Of a stretch of DNA of 64,000 bases, positions 13,201 through 26,212 are shown piece by piece. This DNA is from Rotaria sp. Silwood1 (lineage: Eukaryota; Rotifera; Eurotatoria; Philodinida; Philodinidae), in NCBI GenBank assembly GCA_905250075.1, contig CAJNOP010000011.1, positions 2,683,958 to 2,747,957 on the forward strand, in the 5' to 3' direction. The position numbers and the translations under genes were made by a program. Each line of letters opens with the position of its first letter. The stretch's first letter is position 1. The notes under the pieces are model-generated. The model was not told where the DNA came from and made no database searches. It was given only the letters and a program-made list of their open reading frames with translations.

Positions 13201-16200
13201 TAGGCAGAATTTGTTTTTAATTAGAAACAAAACTACAAAATAATTTTCTTTTAAGTAAAAATAAATTTATTGTAATTTATACACCTTGGGAAAATGATTT
13301 TCAAAAGTATTTTTAGGAATGAATGAAATAACATTTGAAACTTTGTCTGTGTGGTTTCAAGATAAGGCACCTATTATTCTATTACAAAGAAACCATAAGT
13401 TAAAAATTTCTTTATTTTTTTAGATTAGAAAATAACTCAACAATATTTAACAGCATACCATATTTATATTTTACGTATCATATATGAGCTATGTTACTTT
13501 TAAAGACAAATAAACAACAATAACAAATACTACTAAAAAAGCATAAACTTAAAGGTCTTTTCTTTGTTTCTTGTCTTGATCGGAGCTTGCTAAGACAAAC
13601 TAAATTTTACTTGAATACACTCGTAAACTTTATAACTGACTAAATTTAACGTAATATCAATCTATAAGATCAGTTCTTCATTCTCATGTTTTTTTTTCTT
13701 TTAAATCTTTTAAAAACTTTGTTTAATTCTGTTTAACAAATATACCCTAATCACAAATACACCTTCTGTTACGGTTTCATTCAATCATTGAAGGAGATAC
13801 AAACAGTTGTTTTAAAAGAGTGGATTTTTAGGACATTTTTTTCTGTACAAAACTCTAAAATTTATCATCAAAATCCATTGTATCACTTAATTTCCATACA
13901 TTTGCTACGCTGTATGTAGCAGAAGTAAAACGTTTTTAAGCATTTTCCAACACTAGACTTGATTTGCATTGTTCTAAATGTCATCTATTATCTATAAATA
14001 CATGATACGAAAAAACTACTAATATATTTAATGAGATCTGCACTAGGACTGTTGCTGGAACTACGGTAAGCTTTTTACTTCTGTTTCATATAACATAATA
14101 AAAGTATAGAAACTAAGCAATATTGTTAGTTTTGATTCCAAATATGAGAGTTTTGCATAGAGAAGGTTGCTTACATATCTATTCTTATAAAAAGCATTTT
14201 TTTATACTTTCTTCAATGCATGAATGACACCGTGCAAGAAGACCTACCTGTGATTGGTATATACATGGGAGATGAACAACGCAATTTCCCAAAATAAAAT
14301 ATGAATTAATTTGGATTATCTCATGCGCTTTGTAGTGGTTTTCATAATGCTATATTGAACACTAAAGTGGCTAAACATCTTATGAAAAGAAAAACTTTCG
14401 TCGCCTTGTTATTTAAAATTCTCAGTATAGGTGTTAATAAAAACATAGTTTTTTAATCCCTATTTAAAGGACAGGTACAATATAAATCACTCCTTATGTA
14501 GAAAACAATTTTTTTCTAAGTCATCATGCATTATAAAGAAATTTTCGGTCTAGAATAAGCGTGTGCCAATATTGATGTCACCTCCCGTTGTTCCTCTTTC
14601 CCTTGATCTAATCTCTATTGCTCTTGCCCGTGTTTATCTCTCTCTCTCTCTTGTTCTCTTCTATATAAGCGTGTGTTGTATGTGAATTAGTCACATTTTG
14701 AAGATGTAAAGTAGGACAATAAGCTTCATTATCGGGAGCGGCGATAAGCTATTCCTTCAGTTGGAGTTACAAGGCGCTCATTAATCTGCAAAGAAGTGTT
14801 GACTAATTTTAGAAGGATGAAAAATGCCATGCTGCGATTATATCGTCAACAAAAACTAAAAAAAATGAACGTATTGAACTCCAAAATTTTACCAGCATAC
14901 TAGAAAGGATGAGCTGTAATCAAAGCAAAACTAATTCATTCTCGCTTATCAGTTTTTGAGATAAACACAGAATATAATAAAATTGTTTACTGCTTGAAGA
15001 ATTTTGACAGCCAGAGTATATACATTTGATTTTTCACTGTTACTCAATACGCATTAGGCTTTGTTCATGAAATTCACTAGTTTAAATCCGTTTAATTTTC
15101 ATAATTAGTTTAATCATTGTTTAATCTATTAATTTGTTTACATGTAATGAAACCTGGATTAGTCAAAAAAGCTAAAATTCGTCAGCTATATCTAGTTTAT
15201 TTGTGTAAAATATGCTTGGGATCATTCTGATTTTGCTGTTTTTCAAAACGAAGAATTATGTTTTGCAGGATAATATGAAACTTCGCAACAAACATAAGCC
15301 ACTGATATCTATAGTGCTATGTCCGAAGTCACTGTTGAAAGTCGGGCACATAATGTTTGAATGAACATCTCAAACTAGTTGATTTTCTAATTCTCTATTT
15401 AATTAATTTAAATTTGACTACCTTCATCTAATTTTCTTGATTTAATAGTTTAAATACAGATGAAATGCTAACACTAATTTTTATTTCGAATCAAACAATC
15501 GTATTAAGCATCGCTAATCGATTACAATTCATTGAATATTTCTTCAACAGAGTTCATGAAATGAATATTTTAATCAATGATGAATATTATAATCAATGTC
15601 AAAAATAAATCTAATTGAATGATGAATAATGCACTATAATTTATTTAAAAATTTTCAATAAAATTGATTATAACCACCCAAAAAAATGAAAATATCTTAA
15701 ATGATTATTGAATTACCATCTATTTTAATTCAGCTCTTTTTAACCCTTCGTTGTTGTCGTGGGTCAAGGCGGACTCATATTACAGTTTTTCTTGCAGTAC
15801 TATATTAACATTTTGGTGTTTCAAACTAATTTTCTTCTCTAATCTCTAGTCTTTTGTTGATATATAATATCCGTATGAGAAATCACAGATAGACCTAAAA
15901 GAGGAAAAATGCAGTTGTGGATCCGCATGGACACCACAACAGCTACACGATGATTAGGTATACGTTAAATCGAATTCTAGTCAAATTTAAGGTTTGGATT
16001 TGACAAGATATACATTTGTTGTGGTTCTAGTCTGAATAATAGTTCTTTCGAAGATGATAATCACAAAGAAAACAATATTTGCGGTAATATTGAATCACAA
16101 TATAATAAATAATGAATGAACTTATCTAGTTTCTGTTGATAAGCATTTGTTATTTCTTTTTAATTAATGAGCGTTGCAAAAGTCTTTCAACGACTATTGA

Positions 16201-17954
16201 AATCTATTTCCAAACAATGTAACATTAGATTGAATTCCACTTTTTTATTGTTTGAGAGATCATAATTTGGCGTATATTCACAAACAAAAAACAAGATTTT
16301 TCGGGAACGTCCACTTTTACTATCGTTGCCGCAGGGCACTTCTATATACATACATAACTGTGGCAGGTACCTAATTTTTTTTTTTTGAAAGGCTGTAATA
16401 GTAGTTTAGATATGTAGGGTCCTATCTTGCAAACAAATTTTTAATTTTCTAATCTAAATATTGAAAACAGAAAGAAATTAAGTTTTCGAAACCAATGTAT
16501 TGGTGGTTCTAATAACAAGTTCCAACACGTTTTTTCGATCTGCTAATGAGTAGATAAAGTATTAACTTTTCTTTCGTGAAATAGTTGCATTTGGTAAATC
16601 AGAAATATTAATATTGACTAATTGTATGAATGATTTACTTATATATATTCAGACTTACAACAGGTCTTTTTAAAGTACAAAATGACGCATAGAAATATGT
16701 TTTTGTACTTTTTATGAACAAGTTTTTCCAATTTTAGTGCGGAAAAGTCTAGCAACTGAGTAATCTGTTTTGAATTAAGATAATATGCATTACATAGAGC
16801 CTATTGGATTAATACGTAAGGAAATTACACTTGCAACACTAACTAAAAAGCTCGTTAAGACTTTTAAACATACATCTCTACTCAGCAAGACCTCTTAAAG
16901 TATAATATCATATATATTAGATGTTTATATCTACCATTAATAAATTCTATTGTTTAATTCTAAGCAAGTACACATTTGAAGAAAGTTTTATAACTAAATA
17001 AACGTTTGAACTTAGGATGCACTTCAATGAAACTGTGTACTTGTTGTAGATGGAAAAAAAATAACAACACAAAAAAAACTAAAACAAAAATAGTTGTGGA
17101 TTTCAAAGTCAATGAGATAAAACTTTTCAAACAAATGTGCATAAGGCAATGATTAAAAAACAGACCAATGATTATAAATCAGTTTCAAAAAATAGATGAA
17201 ATCACTTGGAATGCTATTTAAAAAAAACAAACCAACGTTACATGCGTATGAATTGATTGTCATTATTCGATACTCACAAATGACAATAAACTTAAAGAAA
17301 AGACAGAAGAGTACTTTTTTGTTTGGTGTTTTATCGTATCTCACTGATGTTTATTGTGTGCACGGAATCCATACTTGAAAAATACTTATTACTTGATACG
17401 TTTCAACTGTCAGCTAACATTCTACTATTACTAATTTATATCAAATCAGTTTAGATACGAATACCTATTTACACCATCTGACTTATGAGCCAAATTTTGG
17501 AGTTTCTATACTATGCAAGACACTACTTCTGTGTTGTCAACGATCAAACCAATGATCTTGACACCATACCACTAATGAATTACCAGAATATTAACGCTTC
17601 TCGATCGAACACGAAAATCGACAGTTAAGATCTACTTGCTGTAATCATGCAACGAAACAACAACAAATACACCATGATATATACTTATATGTATTCAATT
17701 GTATTGGATCACAAAAGAGAATCGCACCAATCCAATAAATTATCTCAGCTAGATCGTTCACATTGAAAACTTTAATGTTTAGAGACTTCTTTAGTTATTT
17801 TAGTAAACATTCAACATATGCTATTATGAATTATTACAATCTGTTAAAATTGCCTGTACTTCTTTCAATGAAACAAATAATATTAGAATGAAACAATGTC
17901 TCTTAACTTATATCATGTATTTGTAATGGGATCGAAAAAGAAAATTAACAAAGT
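10204..17954. other. 7.7 kb intergenic region, no supported gene
   Basis: No exon of a recognisable protein was found on either strand. Open frames at 10667-10861, 11861-12091 and 16960-17378 are short, hydrophobic and unlike any family. At 11249-11521 there is a diverged direct repeat, with a third inverted piece near 11740-11765. At 14575-14670 a CT-rich stretch ends in a TATA-like CTATATAAG, which could be a promoter or an old element. As the downstream flank of a developmental Pax gene, the region may hold enhancers, but the sequence alone does not show them. Confidence 0.5.
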
Positions 17955-19840
17955 TTACAAATAAACATTATGAACATCAAATATGTTCGGTGTATAAAAT
18001 GATGATGATGAAGGTGTAGCTGCTGGTGGAGGCGGTGGTAATACTTGTCCATGCATCATAATATTATTTGAATTTGTAGATGCATATGGAAAGTTTCCTG
18101 TCGATCGATAAATTTGTTCATAATCTAAATATTACAAAAAGAAAAAAACAACACGAATCATTTTCAATAAGCCAAATGAATCATATATCAATAGAAACGA
18201 ACCATTAGTATATCGGGCATAAAAAGATGGATGTGGTTGCTGTTGTTGTTGATTACCAAATAAAATAGTTGCTGTATTTGCACTACTACTACATTCACTT
18301 GATGGATGAAAAACCGATGATGATGATGATGATGATGAAAATTGACCACTAGCTGATGGTGGTGTTTCAATTGCTTGTAAACAAAAAGGATTAAAATGAA
18401 GACGAGAAGATGAAGTTGCTTGTCCTGGAATATTAACACTACTTGTTGCAGTAGCTCCTGTTGAAAACATTAATGGACTATGAGCTGTTGGTATATGTTG
18501 ATGTTGTTGTTGCTGTTGTTGATGTTGATGATGAGCAGAAGCAATTTTTCGCCAACGAGCTCGACGATTAGAAAACCATACCTATTAATTATAATTGAAA
18601 ATTTTTATTTTATTACTAATCCATATATATAAATACTTGAACTCGAGCTTCACTAAGACCAGTTCGTCTTGATAATTCTTCTCGTGTTTGTACATCAGGA
18701 TAATGTGTTCGTTGAAAAATTTGTTCTAATTGTTCAATTTGATCTTGACTAAAACTTGTACGATATCGACGACCTTTTGTTGTATTATTAATTGTTTTCT
18801 CTGTACTACCACTACGAGCACTATCTATTTAAATTTTCTTATATGTATGCATAAAAGAAAAAAATAAACTAAAATTTTTAATTACTTTTATCTTCAAGTG
18901 AATTTTCATTTTGTTCATCTATATTTGTTGATGATTGTTCATCTGTTTGACTGTTTTCATCAACATTACTACCAGTATCACGTAACATTCGTGTTAATGT
19001 ACTTAAACTTGGTAATGATGTTGGTTTACAAACACCATCACGTAATAATCTTTCTCGTATTTCCCAAACAAACATGGTACCATGTGGATAAGCATTTTTA
19101 TATTCATCAATTTTTTGTTCAATATCAGCAGTTACAACTCGTGATTTCGAACCACCAATTGAACCTGGTTTAATCGAGCCTGTTTCAGCATAACGTGCTA
19201 AGATTTTTGAAACACATCCATGAGAAACACGTAACTTTGTTAAACAAATAAAAATGAATGATATAGTAATGAATATTTGAATAAAAAAAATTCTTCTTTT
19301 TGTGTACCTGTCGACTAATCACACAAGGTCGAATACCTTGTGCAGCCATATCAATAATCTTCATACGCAAATGATTGGGTAATGGACGACCATTGATAAA
19401 TACACCACCCAATTGATTTACACGACCTTGTCCTTTTAAAAACATTAAATATACACTTACAAATCAATGATGACTTTATAGTCTTAAATTTTGTCACTAT
19501 GAAAACTAAAAATCTATGACTTTAAGAACTGATGAATCCAAAAAAAAGAGACAAAAACAGAAAAGTCAATAAATCTTAGCACAATAACAAAATGAACAAT
19601 GATTGAAGTTTAAACTATTCATAGATTCTTGATTAGATTTCTTAAGTTATGAGAAAATTGTCTTCTAAATTTACCTTCATAACTGAGTGGATGTGGATGA
19701 TAAATCATTGGTGGAGGTGGATGAGACCATGTTGATGTTGAATTAGTCACTCGATTTATTGTTGGTGTTATAGTCGAATTTGAAAGCATAACTTTTAATA
19801 TAAAAAATATACGATGATGATACGCTAAGGCACGCGGCAA
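17955..19840 (-). CDS. Pax3/7-type transcription factor (paired domain plus homeodomain), 6 exons
   Basis: Nuclear DNA-binding developmental regulator of the paired (Pax3/7, paired/gooseberry) class. Exons in order of transcription: 19840-19675, 19432-19308, 19234-18886, 18824-18637, 18581-18203, 18124-17955; 458 aa, all junctions in frame. The paired domain spans about 56-182. It starts [20 protein letters not shown] and continues [22 protein letters not shown], which is diagnostic for Pax3/7 rather than Pax6. The homeodomain spans 231-290 with [11 protein letters not shown] and serine at position 50. An intron falls exactly between homeodomain residues 46 and 47, a known paired-class position. 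I see no octapeptide in the 48-residue linker, which is acidic and rich in Ser, Asn and Gln. The C terminus is rich in His/Gln, then Ser and Pro. Methionine 18 is an alternative start. Confidence 0.92.
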
Positions 19841-22800
19841 CGGATAATTTGCTCGGTTTTTTCACGTTTTTCGGCCTCTTTCTCTCGCTTAAATCAGCTT
19901 CTCCGTTACTACTATCTATAAAAGATGGGGATTGGCGATAGATATTTATTTCTCTCGTTTACAATGATGAGACACAATCAAGAGAAAAAAAATTGAAAAT
20001 GAAATGTCGTCTTATTCGATAGTTAATAAACTGTGTCCAGATCGGCCTTTTTTATATATAAAGTGCGAAATATGAGTTTCACGCGTATTAAACATCATCA
20101 TCAATAGACATAAAGAAAAAGACAATTTACCTAACGAAATGATAGAGAAGAATACACACATCGTCTTTCCTTCTTGCTCATTTTTAATTTTCTCCTGTGT
20201 CGCCGATGACACTATTCGATAGATGCAATCTTCATATACGTTTGTATATTTTAGGTTTGTTTCATGTTTCATTCGTTTGACGCTTGTCATATCATTCGGT
20301 CTCACCTTTCTCTCACAAATCATTCGAGCGTCAACATCATTATTATCTTCATTATTGATTGCATAGAAAAAAAATAGAGAAGAGTAGCAAAAAAGAAAAA
20401 GAAAGGAAGAGTGATTGGTTCATGATAACCAATCATTGTTGAAACCGAAAATATTTTTTTTTTGTCTAATCAATTCTTTTTATCAACCAATTAAATATTA
20501 TTTGAATTTTTTTACTGTTATAAAACAATTTGAGTTTCCAACTTAAGAATCAGTAAAATAATAATTAATACTATTTGTTGAAATTATAGATGGGATCAAG
20601 AATATCAATAATAATATATGAGATGCAGTTGTAGTTTTTTAACCTTGAACGAAACAGAAAGTCATATCAATTCGAAGTCTGAAGATGAAAATAGTTTGAA
20701 AATAGTTTATTTGTTGAATTGATTCATATTATGTTTTCAATGAACTTAAAAGAAACTTTTTCGTAGATATGTATTTCAGAAGAATTTTTCAGCACAGCTT
20801 GGTATTCGAATTTTATGTTGAAAAAAAAATGACTACAAATGTTTTGCGCATGTGAAATATTATTCTTTTATGTGAAAAATTTAATTTAATTATCTTTTAT
20901 TGAAAATTTAATTAGAAAACTTGAGAAATACCTTTGTATCTCATATTATTTGACATCTTGAGAAAACGTCGTTTATATTTAAAACCAATCGAGCTTGTTT
21001 TTTGTTTATATTAAAAGTAAGATGGATAAGAAAATTGTTATTCATGATACAATATTGAAATGATATATCAAATATTCTGTTTTTCTATGAAACCTTGAAT
21101 AAATTTTTAAATCAATATCTAAAACTTTTTGATAATTATCATTTATTCATATGCGTAGATAGTATACTTCATTTAATTGGTTATGTCAGAGAGTAGAGAT
21201 TTTCCCATAATGAATGATCTATTTCATAGCTTATTAAGATAATCGTATGAACAGAAGATATTAATGTTGAATTTGACAACATAGTTAGTAATTGAACAAT
21301 ATCAGTTACAAAATGATTAAATTTCTGAACTTTGAACAATCTTTCTAATCAATCTATGAAAGTTTGATTTCATCTATCATTTTCTTTTTCTATTTTTTTT
21401 TTGCTTCAAATGTATATAAAAGATTGTTATCTGATTTCGTTTTTTGAAGATTATCAATAGATATCTGCTGCTCTTTTGATTTAATCAAAATAAGAAAAGC
21501 TATTAAATTTTATATTTAGCTTTACTTTACAAAAGAAAAATAAAACTAAAAATTTATTCTTTTTTAATTTTAATAATTTTGACGTAACTATTTTTCCAAC
21601 AAAGATTTATCCTGTAATTCTCGACAGTATCGGTTTTAATGGATATCATTAGTGCAAAAAACAAAAACTATGGAAAAACATTCTGCAAAAAATTCAACAT
21701 CGATAACTTTCACAACACAAAATATAAATTTCTTGCATCTATATGTCGTTTCGCCACGCTGTGTTGACCGATCAAAAGATCCATTTTTTTTTGTAAAACT
21801 TTTGAAGTTCTATCGTTTTAGAATGTTTAACAATTTTTAAAAGAAAATTCTGTAGCATCAAAAATAAATATTACGCTTTTTTTTCAAATTTCAACAAACA
21901 TATTCTGCGAACATGATTTTTCATGTTTTTGAGAAGTTCATGTAACGCAGCTAAACTTCGTTCAAATATGAGAGAATACTTTTTACCATTTTGACTGGAC
22001 AAAATAATAATCAACTATGGACTGTGATTATCGTATTCATTATTCATTCATTTATTTACTTTTTGTTTCACTAAGTTATTGTTCACATTTTCTAATCGAT
22101 TATTATTAATATCTTACATAATTTATTGAGTAATAGCTATTGTTTCTTAATTCAAATTTATTTTGTGATTATATGACAAGACTTCATATGTTCTCTTCAA
22201 CTAGCTCATCAAATTTATTCATAGCATTTTTACTCAAAAAAACAGACATTTTGCTAAATATTAATGTTTTTATATTTGTCTATGTTCGACAAACAAATAC
22301 TATGTTCAATCAATAAATGTTGGACAGAATTACATCATTTCGGTATACATGATTAGCTTATCTTTTGACAGAAACAGTCTTCTAGTTTCACTCAATTATT
22401 ATCATAATATTTATATGTACAAAAAAAATAGACAGTTAGACGAGGCCAGATTTACTTGTTATAAACTCATGTAAATCTCTGCCATGAAGGTTTAGCTTAA
22501 TTTAGATCGATTTAATACAATTTTTTATCACGTAGATACAAGTAAGAAGTCGAAGTATGTCAGATTCGAACATGTTGTCGGAAAACGTGTTCATCTAGAA
22601 ATATTTTCAATTTAAATATTTTTTTCTTCTGTTGCATCAGATGGAATCTAGATGAGTGAATCTCATTTGGTACTTTGAAATTATTCTAGTATATTTTAAA
22701 CGTTGGTTATATTGCATAGTCGAAAATATTATTTGACTAATTTTATTTGCTTTTATTTCTATGACTTTGATTTGTATATAATTTTACAGAGAATTGCAAG

Positions 22801-23969
22801 CGGTATTACAATTGACATGAGAATTCAGCTAAATTTGAAATACACGAATTCATTGTAAAAATTTCTTTTTAAAAAAAAATTTATAGTAGAAATAATGTTG
22901 TATGCAAAAGGTGAACTAATTGATTTAGACATGAATTCAAAAAATATCAAGTCACATTAAACACCATAAGTAAAAGCTTGTAATCCTTGAGTTTTTTTCT
23001 GTCAGTGTATTATCAAAAAAAACCCGACTCAAAATATTCTAAAAAGGATTATGCACTATATACCATCGATTATAGTATTTAAATAATAGATTTAACTTTC
23101 AATTTCATTAATGTTTACAGCCATTCATTCTGCTCTAATATCATAATTATAAGACATACATGTAGTGTAATGAATCCTTGTTTTTGATAACCGTTCACAT
23201 CAATCTCCTTGCTCGCATAAATAAATACTTTAAAAAAGAACAACAAGTTTTCAAAAACATTCATCATTCATGCAATGTCTCTATGTCTCTCTAGATGAAA
23301 AAAATACATTGAAAATATTTAACCAATACAAAAAATAGCAATGCATTCACTAAATTATCAATTTTCGCCAATCATTCAATGTCTCTAGGACTCAGATATA
23401 AAAAAATACTTTCGAAATATATATTCTATGGAACATAATACGTCTAGTCAAATTATTATTGTTTATATATAGCATAACAACGTAAACAATATCTGTCATC
23501 AAGTAACTTTCAAAATACAATTAAATTATATTAACAATAAACAAGGAATTTGTTTTTGTACACTTGCCATATCTTTGATTTCTAAATGCTATCACAATCT
23601 CAACTGAACTTTATCCTGACCTGCCACAGAGATGTCAACTCTATGCTATTCTTTATGCAAATCTCTATAGGTTACTTCTACTCATGTTGCTAGAGTACCA
23701 ATCATGAATTTCTTTTTGATGCAAGACACATTGTGAGTCAGTCTATGGTTATTCAATTTCGTTTAATGCATTTATTGCACGACAATATCTTTGTTAATTT
23801 CCATACTTCATAAACATGTAATTTTTCTATTTTGAATAATTTTATGTTAGATAGCATGAACAAAAGATTTGTATGATGTAGACGATTTTCATCAAGTTAT
23901 AATAATTCTCATTTCAGTAATGTAATAGTACTCATCGATTGATGAACGAATTTCATGAAAATGCAAAGA
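19841..23969. other. 4.1 kb intergenic region upstream of Pax3/7
   Basis: No supported gene. The first 500 bp (19841-20340) are less AT-rich than the rest and contain a 103-codon minus-strand open frame (20012-20323) with no recognisable similarity; this is more likely 5' UTR or promoter DNA than a gene. The remainder is AT-rich, with a few short open frames and no repeats I could delimit. Confidence 0.45.
20051..20058 (-). promoter_or_regulatory. Possible TATA box for the Pax3/7 gene
   Basis: Read on the minus strand the site is TATATAAA followed by more A residues, about 210 bp upstream of the Pax start codon. The position is plausible for a promoter, but in DNA this AT-rich such motifs occur by chance, and the palindromic core reads on both strands. 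Confidence 0.25.
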
Positions 23970-25066
23970 CATAGTATCCCCAATCGACGAATACAGTTGT
24001 TCTCCAATGCATTCAAAGTGGCTCAAAATTAATCAAATGATAATATCCTTAGTCGATTCACTCTATGTATGATTTCTTTCAGTCCATAATCTAGAAAGTT
24101 AATCAATAAGTATATTGGTTGATTATCTTCTTAAGTGCATCTAATCTTTCAAAAGTTTAATAAAATAAATTTTTTAGTATCTTTTCTTGATTTTGTTTTG
24201 TTATTTATTGACGATGAGTGATTCTGTATTTTAGTATCACGTTTATACTTTCATTATATTCGTTTTTCTTAGGATAAATGTTTTATGTTTCTTTTTCTTT
24301 TTTAGTAATAATAAACAAAAAAATCGGATGAATATTGGTGCTTTCCAATATAAATTTGTTATCTATTGGTGTTAGTAAGTATGGCATCTGTTCTCTTGTT
24401 ATTATAATTTATTCCTTATATTGAAGAACAAAAATTACGCCTTACTGACTTTTGAAGTAGACTTTCGATACTGTTGGTCTTCTTTAAACGCAGCTCTTTT
24501 AGTAATTGCTTTCATTAACATGTCCAAAGAATGACTAGGTCAAGATGAACGCTGCATTTAATGTGAGCAGATTTTCTTCCAAATAGTGTTTCGCTTGTGT
24601 GTCATCTTCGATAGTGACCACACCCACGATATAAAAGGTTTCTAATCGTTATTCTGTTGATTACGCAGTGTCCTACTTTCTACAGTTGCTGTAAGTCTAC
24701 AATGAAAGTCAATATGATGCAATAGATTTTATTTACCGTTTCATTATTTTTTTTTACAAATAAAAAAAAATAAACACAAAAACTTCTTTAAATTCTTTTT
24801 TTTTCATTTATCCTTGTTCTTGTGTTGCCAAACAATCTAAACAGTACGCAGCGTTTTTTATTTGGGATTTTGTTTTCTATGTAACGCTGTTATTTGTGTA
24901 TGCTTACATATATTTTATGGATGAATAATATCTATGCATAAATCACGATTAAAGCATTTTTTTTACGTGTAATAGTATTGCTTTTTTTTATGTGCATATG
25001 ATTAACGTATAGTGGCGTATTGACATTGAATCCTGTATCCAAACACATAAAGGAAACCAAACGAAA

Positions 25067-25083
25067 CCTACGTCGTTTTTCTT
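25067..25083 (+). promoter_or_regulatory. Conserved upstream block, copy A
   Basis: The 17-nt block CCTACGTCGTTTTTCTT starts 53 nt before the ATG here and at exactly the same distance in copy B (29951-29967), within less conserved flanks. The ACGTC core resembles half of a CRE/ATF site. It may be a promoter element or transcription start region; it could also simply be shared by descent. Confidence 0.35.
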
Positions 25084-25119
25084 ATCATACACTATTCAAA
25101 ACATCACACCATCATTGCT

Positions 25120-25737
25120 ATGCATCTGTTTCTTTGTTGGCGTGAAATGCGAGACCCAATAGGTATATTAGGACATTCAATTGAAACTTATTTATGGGGA
25201 GATAGTCGTTCGCGTCATACATTTTTAATAGCATGCACCGATGAACATCCTATGGTAAAAATTGAAATCGATGTTGGTGATGCTGCAAATGGTATTCATA
25301 AAAGTATGAAATTAAATATTATTGAATTAGATGACGTACCTGATTCAATATGTAAAACTGAATTCATTGGTGAAACAACCTCACCAACAGCATTCGAACA
25401 TCTTATTCGATCAGCACATGATTATGTAAAGAAACATCCATATTATCATGTACTATTAAATAATTGTCGAACATTTGTTGAATATCTTATTGATCAAATA
25501 CCAGAGTTTTTCACTTCTATACCACGTAGAAATGGTTCTATACTTGAATATTATCATGCACAAGCTAAAGAAGAAAATCCAGGGGCAATTATCAGAAGTA
25601 AACAATCTTTGAAAGATATATTTGTTTTACACGAAAAAAACAGACAATATAAATACGCTAGTGGATTAGTATTACACATTGAATTACCTAAATTTGATAA
25701 TTATGATGATATTCCAATCATTTATACACGACTTTGA
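25120..25737 (+). CDS. Asn-Asn-Cys protein, possible permuted papain-fold (PPPDE/LRAT-like), copy A, 205 aa
   Basis: Intronless 205-residue protein of unknown function. It has a His in SRHTFLIA (His33) and a later Cys in YHVLLNNCRTFVEYL (Cys116) at the predicted start of a helix. A His strand followed by an N-C helix is the arrangement of permuted papain-fold families (PPPDE deubiquitinases, LRAT/NlpC-P60-like enzymes). On that basis it could be a cysteine peptidase, amidase or acyltransferase, but no family can be named with confidence. No signal peptide or membrane segment is obvious, so it is probably cytosolic. The paralogue at 30004-30615 is about 73% identical and keeps both residues. 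A canonical AATAAA lies 82 bp past the stop (25819-25824). The start codon and the ten residues after it are the same in both copies. Confidence 0.8.
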   Translation: MHLFLCWREMRDPIGILGHSIETYLWGDSRSRHTFLIACTDEHPMVKIEIDVGDAANGIHKSMKLNIIELDDVPDSICKTEFIGETTSPTAFEHLIRSAHDYVKKHPYYHVLLNNCRTFVEYLIDQIPEFFTSIPRRNGSILEYYHAQAKEENPGAIIRSKQSLKDIFVLHEKNRQYKYASGLVLHIELPKFDNYDDIPIIYTRL

Positions 25738-26212
25738 ATGTAAAGACTGCCATATGAAGATTATAAAATATTCATCTTGCTTTAACTTTCTGTGGATCAA
25801 TGATAGTATTTAACTAATAATAAAATGTATTCTATTTTAGAAACTAAACTCATATATTTTAATAAAAGATTCGTTATATTGTTTAAATGTTCGGATAATG
25901 AATCAGTTGAATTTCAGCACTTGAAACTACGGCTAAAGTAGAAAACATCTACTACTTTCGATAAAATATATTATCGATGATAATCAAGTTCGAAAAGAAG
26001 AGAAGAATTCTAAAATATAGTTCAAAATGAATGTGAATCATATTTTGCTAATAAAATGAAGTTTCTTTGTTCCAAAACTGACGATATTTTTTCTCAATGT
26101 TGTTAAGTGTTTCACTCGTTGCAAGAACCAATTAAGTTTAAAAAAAGCAATCAAAGCTCTGCAAACAAACATTGCACTCTAGGAGTGTTCAATGGTACTC
26201 AATTTATATTTT

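Larger units (their letters stand above)
23970..26150 (+). repeat. Tandem segmental duplication, unit A
   Basis: The sequence from about 23970 to 26150 is repeated in the same orientation at about 28990-31205. Similarity covers the whole coding region, about 1.1 kb upstream and about 400 bp downstream. Upstream matches include the AATCTAGAAAGTTAAT stretches near 24090 and 29115 and the TCTACAATGAAAGTCAATATGAT blocks near 24700 and 29587. Boundaries are approximate because the flanks are diverged. A further match (28829-28890 against 31252-31310) shows the original unit continued past the palindromic element inserted in this copy. Confidence 0.8.

Noticed and set aside
18188..18439. His-rich 83-codon frame overlapping Pax exon 5
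   Set aside because: It is the shifted frame of the Ser/Gln-rich Pax C terminus.
17955..19840. First impression of Pax6
   Set aside because: The paired domain reads [20 protein letters not shown] and [16 protein letters not shown], which is the Pax3/7 pattern; Pax6 differs at these positions.
20012..20323. 103-codon minus-strand open frame upstream of Pax
   Set aside because: No similarity to any family; more likely 5' UTR or promoter DNA.
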